A stretch of DNA of 29,303 nucleotides, taken from assembly GCA_023459915.1 (NCBI GenBank), contig JAEWSN010000203.1, forward strand, positions 1 to 29,303. Reading direction: 5' to 3'. Both the position numbers and the translations under genes were made by a program. The notes under the pieces were generated by a model. It searched no databases. It had not been told where the DNA came from and saw only the letters and a program-made list of their open reading frames with translations. This DNA comes from Bacillota bacterium. GTDB taxonomy: Bacteria; Bacillota; Clostridia; DSM-8532. Positions 22,878-29,303 of this stretch are shown one piece after another; position 1 is the stretch's first letter; each line of letters opens with the position of its first letter.

Positions 22878-24887
22878 TTACAAAGACGGTGCCACGACAA
22901 ACACGTCAAAGGCGTCGAGGCAGATTTCATCACCCATGCCATGCACCCTTCCGGACAACAAATCATGAAAAGGCCATGGTGCACGCCAGCGGCACGGATC
23001 CGGGGCAACATTCACCAACAGCCAGACCTTTTCCCCGCTTTCGGACATGACGCGGGGAATGGCCGTAACCCCCTCCGGCAGGTTCCCAAGCATCGCGCCG
23101 CCTGGCGCCGTCACGTCGTCGATCAGCCGCAGAAGCATGGCCGTCGCGCCCTCCCCTGTGGGCATCGCGCCAAGGACAACAAGCCGGCCCTGTCCGACAC
23201 GCCGTTCAAGCAGGAACACCCTGTCCGGCACAGGACCACCCACCGTGCATCCCAGCGTGCGCCAGACATTCCCGGCCCCATCCGGCATGGCCAGTGCGGA
23301 AAACCAACCGAGCCCGGCCTCCTTCTCCATCGCACGGCCCTTGGTGCCACTGCCGGTCAACGGGACCAGTATCATCTCCGGCAGCGCAAAAGCTTCACCG
23401 AAAGCACCGAGCGCGTGACCGCCCGGGACCGTCTGTTCCTTTGTCCGTATCCCCGACAGCGGACCGCAGACCCAGGTGCCTCCCCGCTCGAGCAGCCGGC
23501 GGCCGTTCCGCAGCACCGCATCCGGAATATCCGGCAGGCAGGGTGTGAACAGGACGGAGCAGTTGTCCAGCGCATTGTCCGGGAACACGCCATCAACATG
23601 GATCCCCGCCTCAAACAGCAACTGGTGCCAGGTTCCCAGATTTTGCGCGTAATCGGCACAGCCTTCCTCAAGGCGCTCTGTCCTGAAAAAAGCCCGCGCC
23701 CTGTCGGACCACATGAGTACCACCTCGGCGGGCACCGGCCTGGTCACATCCAGAACCGGGGTCAGCTTCGCCAGCATGTCTGCCGTCCGCCGCACCTCGC
23801 CGAACCCCGGAGTTGGCGTTCCCCAGGACTGCAACACCGAACCATGCGCCATTTCACTGCCGCTGCGCTGCTGCCGCCAAAGCCAGAGGGAAAAGGTCTG
23901 TGCACCCATCGCCCAGGCCTGCACGGCTTCCGCGGCCAGATATCCCGGCTGATGCATGGGCATGTGCCCCCACCAGTTGCCGCAGTAGGAAGGGGCGGTT
24001 TCCATGACCCACCAGGGCTGATCCGGCTTGAGGGTTTTGAACACATCCATGAAAAACCGCATGCGATGCGGTTCCGTGCTGTGTGAATAATGGTCGAACG
24101 CCGCAAAATCCAGACGCTTGAAGGTATCGGGGTGATCGATGTAGTGGTTCAGGCTGGAGTTGAGTGTCACCGGCTTATCCGAATGCGCCCGCAGGATGGC
24201 CGCCTGACCACCGATGAAGGCGGCCGCCTCGTCCTGCTGGAACCGCCTGTAGGCTGTGACCAGCGACGGGCTCTGCCCCGCCGGCGTCATGGCGGGCGCG
24301 GGCACCTGTTCGAAGCGCTCATACCATTGGCTCCATACGCCGGTTCCCCACGCCCTGTTCAACGCCTCCACCGTTCCGTATGTCTTCTCAAGCCACAGCG
24401 CCCATCGGCGAAGGCAGTCCCCACAAAAGCATTCAGAAACATTGCCCATCAGCTCATTGTCCAGCTGCCAGGCCACAATGCCCGGCATGGTGCCGTATGT
24501 CTGCGCCAATGCGCGGGTGACGCGCGCCGCATGCTTCTGGAAAGACGCCTGTCCGAAGCACATCTGCTGGCGGCCGCCATGCGACATCCCGGTGCCCCCA
24601 TGGTTCACATGCATCCGCTCCGGATGCCCATGGGACAGCCAAATGGGCGGGGTTGCGGTCGGGGTGCACATCACCGCATCCAAACCACTGCCAATGGCCG
24701 CCTGAACGGCTGGAAGCAGCGCGTCGGAACAGCATTCCCCCTCATGCGGCTCGAGCGCCGACCAGGCAAACTCACCAACACGCACCAGATTGACGCCAGC
24801 CTGATGCATCAGCCGGATGTCCTCCCGCCACACGTCCTCAGGCCACAACTCCGGATACCACGCAACACCAAGATAACGCTTCATCAT
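22878..24887 (-). CDS. Beta-galactosidase, glycoside hydrolase family 42
   Basis: This is a cytoplasmic enzyme of 669 residues that cleaves terminal beta-galactosides. Residues ~1-390 form the GH42 TIM barrel, beginning MMKRYLGVAWYPELWPEDVW. The acid/base is Glu145 in AWQLDNELMG and the nucleophile Glu296 in WWVMETAPS. The four cysteines of the zinc site known in this family are kept at C110, C153, C155 and C158. A trimerisation domain and a C-terminal beta domain follow. No signal peptide is seen, so the substrate must be imported, which fits the ABC genes downstream. The start is 24887 or 24884, with GGGAG seven bases before the first. It appears to be the first gene of the operon with the two-component genes. 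Confidence 0.94.
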   Translation of the reverse strand: MMKRYLGVAWYPELWPEDVWREDIRLMHQAGVNLVRVGEFAWSALEPHEGECCSDALLPAVQAAIGSGLDAVMCTPTATPPIWLSHGHPERMHVNHGGTGMSHGGRQQMCFGQASFQKHAARVTRALAQTYGTMPGIVAWQLDNELMGNVSECFCGDCLRRWALWLEKTYGTVEALNRAWGTGVWSQWYERFEQVPAPAMTPAGQSPSLVTAYRRFQQDEAAAFIGGQAAILRAHSDKPVTLNSSLNHYIDHPDTFKRLDFAAFDHYSHSTEPHRMRFFMDVFKTLKPDQPWWVMETAPSYCGNWWGHMPMHQPGYLAAEAVQAWAMGAQTFSLWLWRQQRSGSEMAHGSVLQSWGTPTPGFGEVRRTADMLAKLTPVLDVTRPVPAEVVLMWSDRARAFFRTERLEEGCADYAQNLGTWHQLLFEAGIHVDGVFPDNALDNCSVLFTPCLPDIPDAVLRNGRRLLERGGTWVCGPLSGIRTKEQTVPGGHALGAFGEAFALPEMILVPLTGSGTKGRAMEKEAGLGWFSALAMPDGAGNVWRTLGCTVGGPVPDRVFLLERRVGQGRLVVLGAMPTGEGATAMLLRLIDDVTAPGGAMLGNLPEGVTAIPRVMSESGEKVWLLVNVAPDPCRWRAPWPFHDLLSGRVHGMGDEICLDAFDVFVVAPSL

Positions 24888-25030
24888 CTGCACACTCCCG
24901 GGAGGCGGCCTCGTCATGGCATCTGCTGACATGTCGGTCCACCATTCCGCCTCGTTGCCATGATGATTACATAAGTTTACCTATCTGGCAAGGGTTTTCC
25001 ATCCGATTGACAAGACGGGTGCATATCCAT
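24888..25030. other. Intergenic region before the GH42 gene
   Basis: This stretch should hold the GH42 promoter. A weak candidate on the minus strand is TTGCCA (24985-24990) followed after 16 bases by TAATCA (24963-24968). No repeats or genes were recognised. Confidence 0.25.
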
Positions 25031-25068
25031 GAGAAACAGGCCACCTGTTCCCAGGCGGCCTGTTTCTC
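25031..25068 (-). terminator. Bidirectional terminator-like hairpin between the GH42 and DUF4340 genes
   Basis: GAGAAACAGGCC pairs perfectly with GGCCTGTTTCTC, and CCTG/CAGG pairs lie inside around a TTCC loop. Read from either side the inner stem is followed by TGTTTCTC. It lies about 100 bases after the DUF4340 gene, whose operon it probably ends. Confidence 0.65.
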
Positions 25069-25169
25069 AAAACACGTTCTCACAGTTGATTGCCGGACAT
25101 GCAACTGGCTCTTTGCGGCTCCGTTCAAAGGATTGCCCGCACAGGGCCATGGAAACGACGGTCAACCCG

Positions 25170-26678
25170 TCACTCGGCGGCCGCCTTGTCCTTGGCGATC
25201 TTCTCGTTCATCTCCACATATCCCTGCCGGATGCCGAGGCTCTGCTCGTCCATCTGGGTCCGGGACACGATGAGACCGGAGTACTCGCCATTGCGGAAGC
25301 CATAGTAGCCAAAGCCGTCCTCTGTGGGAATCAGCTCCACCAGCATGTCGGTTTCCGCGCGGTCCCGCAGCTTGTAGGTGATGGTCATGACGGATTTCTC
25401 CGGCTCGTACGCCGGCGTGGCTTCAAAGTCCACCTTGTCGGCCCGGACGCCGATGGCGCCCTGGTAATACCGCTTGATGCCGGAGATGCTGTCCTTGCCC
25501 TCGAGCTTCTCCCCGTTGAGGATGTAGGTTTCAGGCAGTTCATTGTCCGGATCCTCCTTCGGGGACGGCACGTCGAACTCCATGACATCCACGCGGCCAT
25601 CGACGGCCACCGACATCCATGTGGTCTCATAGATGGACGGCAGGAAGATGAACTTGTCGATCAGCTCGATGAACGGCTTGTCCAGGAAGGTGAAGAACTC
25701 GGGATCCGCCGTGAAGACGGTCTCTCCCCCTCCCATCATGCAATAGAGGAAATTGTTGTCGGGATTCCGGCCGCCAATGAGCAGCTGCTGCGGCTTGCCC
25801 GCGACCGTGTACGCAAACGCGTACCGGGGCACATCCAGGCCGTAGACAGCCAAGTCGTCTGTTGCCCACGCGACATGCTCGGTTACCGTCAGCCCGGCAA
25901 ACGCCTGCTGCATGGTGCCGAAGGAGCCCGCATCCGCCGACATGGGCGCCGGTTCGGTGAGCTTCCAGTTGCCCGCCTCATCCACCGTCGCGTCCGCCAG
26001 CAGCTGTCCGTCCCGTTCGAAGCGGATGGTCGTGATGTCCTGGGGAAGGGTGTCGTCCCTGCCGTACAGGTTTTTGCTGGTCAAGCCCAGCCGGGTTGGC
26101 AGCAGGGACTCCGTGACATACGCGCTGCCGGTGTAGATGGCGTCGTCCCCTTCCGTCATGACATAATAGCTGCCGCCATCCGGGGTCTTGTCACCGACAA
26201 TCAGCACCACTTCCTTGTCCGCGGTGGCAAAGGTCAGTTTATGGGGCTGTGTGAAGCCGTAGGTTGTCAAATCCTCCGCGGACGCCTTCTCCACCACCCG
26301 TCGGGTGGATTTGTACAAACCGCCGTTGAAGGCAATGCGGCCGGCCACATCCTCATCCAGGTTGAGGTCGTCACTCTGCCAGACCTGAATCTCGCTGGTT
26401 TCGGTTGTCAGCGTGCCATCCACATTCTGCTTTCGGATGGTTTGCTCCCGCTTCACCTTTTCCATGGTCACGACGCCTTCCGGCGTATCCAGCACCACGC
26501 GCACCATGTCCGCCTGTCCAAAGGGCACCAGCTCCACCTTGTTGACGGGATCCGCAGGTGCCGGGGTGACCTCCGGGGTCTCCGCCGTTTCCGGAAGCAC
26601 CCGGCTGAGCAGGAGCCAGGCGCCGAACAGCACCACAACCACCGCCAGCAGGGCGATGACGCGTCCCTTATTTCTCAT
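25170..26678 (-). CDS. DUF4340-domain membrane-anchored protein
   Basis: The 502-residue protein has one N-terminal membrane span (RVIALLAVVVVLFGAWLLLS), a short acidic, proline-rich linker and a long exported portion with repeated DUF4340-like segments (for example TTYGFTQPHKLTFATADKEVVLIVGDKT and the similar AVYGLDVPRYAFAYTVAGKPQQLLIGG). The family is regularly encoded right after GldF/GldG-type ABC genes. Here the start at 26678 overlaps the GldG-like stop by four bases (ATGA). It probably belongs to the same envelope complex. No enzymatic residues are recognised and the precise role is unknown. Confidence 0.88.
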   Translation of the reverse strand: MRNKGRVIALLAVVVVLFGAWLLLSRVLPETAETPEVTPAPADPVNKVELVPFGQADMVRVVLDTPEGVVTMEKVKREQTIRKQNVDGTLTTETSEIQVWQSDDLNLDEDVAGRIAFNGGLYKSTRRVVEKASAEDLTTYGFTQPHKLTFATADKEVVLIVGDKTPDGGSYYVMTEGDDAIYTGSAYVTESLLPTRLGLTSKNLYGRDDTLPQDITTIRFERDGQLLADATVDEAGNWKLTEPAPMSADAGSFGTMQQAFAGLTVTEHVAWATDDLAVYGLDVPRYAFAYTVAGKPQQLLIGGRNPDNNFLYCMMGGGETVFTADPEFFTFLDKPFIELIDKFIFLPSIYETTWMSVAVDGRVDVMEFDVPSPKEDPDNELPETYILNGEKLEGKDSISGIKRYYQGAIGVRADKVDFEATPAYEPEKSVMTITYKLRDRAETDMLVELIPTEDGFGYYGFRNGEYSGLIVSRTQMDEQSLGIRQGYVEMNEKIAKDKAAAE

Positions 26679-28138
26679 AGATGTTTCCTCCTCATCCAGA
26701 CAAAGATACCCGCGCCGATGATGAGCAGCGGCAGCAGCGCGGCCATGAACACAAAGACAAAGAACTTGCTCTGCTCGGTCATGGACAGCGTCGGGACGGA
26801 ATTGTCCTTTGCGGGAATGATGATCTCGTTGGTTTTGTCCTGCATCCAGTTGACCATGGTCAGCAAATACCGCTTGCCATTGTCTGTGGTGCCGGTCATG
26901 CCGTCATTGGTGACAAAGGTGGCATTGCCGATGACCACGACCTTCGACAGATCCATGCCGCCCTTGGAGATGGTCGCGGCGCCCATGAGGAAGCTTCCGG
27001 GGATGGGCGTCCGGAAACCGGACGCCGCGTCCAGACGAACCGCCTCGGCGGAGGTCTGGAAGATGGGGAACGATTCGAGCCACTCCTTGGTGTTGCTCAG
27101 GATTTCCACCGTGCGGCTGTTGGGCAGGAAGAGCATCACGGAATTGGGATCCAGCTCCGTGGTGATTTCATTGGCGGATACCCTTGGGATGACAATGTTC
27201 TGCTGATCCAGATAATTCTGGGGGTTCCCCTCCAGGATCAGGTCGCTGTTGAGCTTGAGATTGTAGTATTCCAGCACGCTGTTGAGGTTCGTGAGATCCG
27301 GCGCTTCTGAATTGGCGTCGGCGAACACGATGAGATCGCCCCCCTTGTTGCGCAGCCAGTCGTTGAGCAGTGCGGTTTCCGCACCCAGCAGATCGGTTTT
27401 CGGGTTGGCCATGATGATGACGGCCGCATCCTCGGGAACCGCCTCTGTCAGCGTCAGGGATCTCGCCTCATAGTTGTTGAAGTCGAGCGTGCCCTTGAGT
27501 GTGCTGAGCTGACCGGTCACATCCTCTTCCCCATGTCCGGTCAGGAAATAGACAACCGGTGTGACGTCGGAGGTGACATTGAGGATGGCACTGGTGAAGG
27601 TCTGCTCAATCAGCAAACCGTTGCTGTAGGTCTGGCCGGTCTGGTAATCGTACTGGGTGTCCTGCAGCTCGGCGCTGTCGATGAGCCGGACCTTGGAACC
27701 GCTCTTGACCACCAGATCCCCGATGCCGATACCCGTGATGGTTTCCGGATCGAGCTCCCGTTTCACAAACTGCGGATCCTTGACGGTATCCACAAAGCGC
27801 AGCGTCACGCGGCCGTTGCTCTTGACCTCGTACTGCTTGAAAATCTCCTTGAGCATGACACTGCCGAAATCCTCCTCCGGCATCAGGACGATGAACTCCA
27901 CGTCCTTTTGCAGCCCGGACAGCACACCGGTGGTCTGCTCCCCAATGGAGAAAAGCTTGTTCTTTGTGATGTCCAGCCGCAGCGGCGTGCGCACGGCATC
28001 CAGCCCCAGAATGGCATTGACCCCGACCAGCAGCGCCATGGCGATGATGGTCACCACCAGGGCATAGGATCCGTAGCGCATGGTACGGGCATTGAACAGT
28101 TTGCCGCCGCGCGGCCCTTTTTTCGTTGCGTTCTTCAT
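26675..28138 (-). CDS. GldG-family ABC-type transport auxiliary protein
   Basis: The ~487-residue product has an N-terminal membrane span (YALVVTIIAMALLVGVNAILG), the family signature LDITKNKLFSIGEQT, a large periplasm-side type domain (YFLTGHGEEDVTGQLSTLKG, the DUF4350-like/GldG core) and a C-terminal span (FVFVFMAALLPLLIIGAGIFVWMRRK). The start at 28138 follows AGGGGTGAG; an ATG at 28177 would lie inside the GldF-like gene. Homologues in Bacteroidetes serve gliding; in Firmicutes the GldFG-like system is of unknown substrate. It lies between the permease gene and the DUF4340 gene with almost no spacing. Confidence 0.9.
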   Translation of the reverse strand: MKNATKKGPRGGKLFNARTMRYGSYALVVTIIAMALLVGVNAILGLDAVRTPLRLDITKNKLFSIGEQTTGVLSGLQKDVEFIVLMPEEDFGSVMLKEIFKQYEVKSNGRVTLRFVDTVKDPQFVKRELDPETITGIGIGDLVVKSGSKVRLIDSAELQDTQYDYQTGQTYSNGLLIEQTFTSAILNVTSDVTPVVYFLTGHGEEDVTGQLSTLKGTLDFNNYEARSLTLTEAVPEDAAVIIMANPKTDLLGAETALLNDWLRNKGGDLIVFADANSEAPDLTNLNSVLEYYNLKLNSDLILEGNPQNYLDQQNIVIPRVSANEITTELDPNSVMLFLPNSRTVEILSNTKEWLESFPIFQTSAEAVRLDAASGFRTPIPGSFLMGAATISKGGMDLSKVVVIGNATFVTNDGMTGTTDNGKRYLLTMVNWMQDKTNEIIIPAKDNSVPTLSMTEQSKFFVFVFMAALLPLLIIGAGIFVWMRRKHL

Positions 28139-28142
28139 ATTC

Positions 28143-28847
28143 TCACCCCTGACTCCAGCGTTTGCGTTCCAGCACACGGACGGTTAGGTACCCGAAGGCC
28201 GCCACGAAGCTGATCATGAAAATGATGGACGTGACGTCGAACAAACCGTTGCTGAAATCCTGATAGCGTTCGTTCAAAGACAGCCAGGAGAGCACCTTGC
28301 CGCCGAATCCGCCGACGAGGTAGGCCAGGTAGTCGACCACCATCAGCATGAACAGCATCACAAACCCAATCACGGCGGAGACAATCTGGTTCTCCGTCAG
28401 GGATGACGCGAACACACACATGGCCACACACACCGCGCCATAGAGCAGAAAGCCCACATATGAGGAGAGGATGAGCAGTCCCTCCGGCTTGCCGAAGAGG
28501 AACAGGATGAGCGGGTAAACCAGCGTGATGGCCGTCATGACCAGGAACACGCCGTAGACCGCCAGGAACTTGCCCGCAACCACAGACACCAGGCTGTTCG
28601 GGGACGTCAGCAGCAGCACCTCGGTGCCCTGCTTCTTGTCCTCGGTGAAGGCCCGCATGCTCATGATGGGCAGGATGAACAGCAGCAGGGTGTTCATGGT
28701 GCCGAAGCCATCGGTGAAGTCGGCACGGCCGCTCTGGATGGTGCCCATGAACAGGATGGACATGATGAGCACAAACAGCCCGATGAGCACATAGGCTATC
28801 GGCGAGTTGAAATAGGAACGGAAATCGCGTTTCATGATCGCAACCAT
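28143..28847 (-). CDS. ABC transporter permease, GldF/ABC-2 type
   Basis: The 234-residue permease has six spans, beginning with FNSPIAYVLIGLFVLIMSILFMG, and the ABC-2 cytoplasmic segment MRAFTEDKKQGTEVLLLTSPNSLVSVVAGKF seen in GldF/NosY-type proteins. The ATG at 28847 is chosen because AGGAGG lies seven bases upstream, inside the last codons of the ATPase gene; a TTG six bases further up is possible but lacks the spacing. It should form the membrane part of a complex with the ATPase upstream and the GldG-like protein downstream. Confidence 0.9.
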   Translation of the reverse strand: MVAIMKRDFRSYFNSPIAYVLIGLFVLIMSILFMGTIQSGRADFTDGFGTMNTLLLFILPIMSMRAFTEDKKQGTEVLLLTSPNSLVSVVAGKFLAVYGVFLVMTAITLVYPLILFLFGKPEGLLILSSYVGFLLYGAVCVAMCVFASSLTENQIVSAVIGFVMLFMLMVVDYLAYLVGGFGGKVLSWLSLNERYQDFSNGLFDVTSIIFMISFVAAFGYLTVRVLERKRWSQG

Positions 28848-28849
28848 CG

Positions 28850-29303
28850 TCAATCCTCCTTGTCGGCCGGCCGGGTCGTGGCTTTCGCCGCGGCGGGGGC
28901 CGGTTCCGCCGATGCTTTGTCGGCGTGGGTTTCGGGCTGGGTCTCGGTTTCGGAGGTTGTCAGCTGCAGGAAGATTTCCTCCAGGGACAGGCTCAGCGAC
29001 CGCAGCTCCAGAATGGGGAAGCCGGATTCGGCCAGCTTGTGGAACAGCGGCTTGCGCACATCAATGTCCTTGTCGGCCTCGACGATGTAGCTGAACTCGT
29101 CCTTTTGGGTTCCGGATCCGCCCTGCGTCTCGAGATACTTCACGCCGTACACGCTGCCGATGGCGTCCTTGACCTTGTTTTCCGGCCCGGCGATGGTGAT
29201 GGTGAACCGGGAGAAGTCGGAAAGCTTCTTCGACAGGTTGTCCGGGGTGTCGATGGCGGCAATTTTGCCGCGGTTGATGATGACAACCCGATCACACACC
29301 GCG
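28850..29303 (-). CDS. ABC transporter ATPase, C-terminal part (runs off the window)
   Basis: Only the last ~150 residues are inside the window. They begin AVCDRVVIINRGKIAAIDTP, the segment after the H-loop in ABC-2 type ATPases, followed by the C-terminal domain of about 70 residues (DUF4162-like) and a low-complexity Ala/Pro/Thr/Glu-rich tail of ~35 residues. The Walker motifs lie past 29303. The stop at 28850 is just before the GldF-like start, so the genes form one operon. It energises the GldF/GldG-like system. Confidence 0.88.
   Translation of the reverse strand, partial: AVCDRVVIINRGKIAAIDTPDNLSKKLSDFSRFTITIAGPENKVKDAIGSVYGVKYLETQGGSGTQKDEFSYIVEADKDIDVRKPLFHKLAESGFPILELRSLSLSLEEIFLQLTTSETETQPETHADKASAEPAPAAAKATTRPADKED

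Noticed and set aside
25029..27206. 725-residue open frame on the plus strand
   Set aside because: It runs opposite the DUF4340 and GldG-like genes, which have good starts and overlapping junctions; no domain is recognisable in it.

Overview
The window looks like chromosomal DNA of an anaerobic, fairly GC-rich Gram-positive of the class Clostridia. Grounds: a T-box leader on a leucine gene, strong GGAGG ribosome sites before nearly every gene, a PocR-AraC regulator, an Hnd-type NAD(P)-linked [FeFe] hydrogenase, corrinoid methyl-transfer genes, and an Lpl/Yes-type sugar locus. No insertion sequence, phage gene, rRNA, tRNA or CRISPR array was seen. Species cannot be named from the sequence alone.

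Layout. (1) 5-6779: a corrinoid/methyl-transfer locus. On the minus strand lie a DUF1638 protein, a RACE/RamA-like reductive activator, an MtaA/URO-D-family protein fused to a thioredoxin-like domain, and a CobW-family GTPase. A PocR-AraC regulator (plus strand) sits between the two minus-strand pairs, divergent from the fusion gene. No corrinoid-binding protein or MttB-type methyltransferase is in view; they may lie outside. (2) 6926-9107: leuA (2-isopropylmalate synthase) behind a consensus sigma-A promoter and a leucine T-box leader. (3) 9085-10400: an AEC-family transporter and, upstream of it, a stretch with its own promoter-like and terminator-like signals that may encode a structured RNA. 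(4) 10493-16025: a five-gene hydrogenase operon (NuoE-like, ATPase-fold, 2Fe-2S, NuoF-like, [FeFe] catalytic subunit). It is read from a good promoter with a Rex-like operator. A 312-bp repeat-filled gap lies between the last two genes. (5) 16095-24887: a carbohydrate locus: GH42 beta-galactosidase, YesN/YesM two-component system, lipoprotein binding protein and two permeases. (6) 25031-29303: a GldF/GldG-type ABC system with a DUF4340 partner; its ATPase gene runs off the right edge.

How it fits together (inference): methyl groups from an unknown methylated compound would be moved through a corrinoid protein that the RACE protein re-reduces. Reducing equivalents are balanced by the NAD(H)-coupled hydrogenase, whose promoter looks redox-controlled. 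Oligosaccharides containing beta-galactosides would be sensed by YesMN-like proteins and imported by the ABC system. The least explained pieces are the possible RNA at 10121-10395, the tandem palindrome array at 12438-12563, and the altered metal-site residues in both the MtaA-like fusion and the CobW-like protein.
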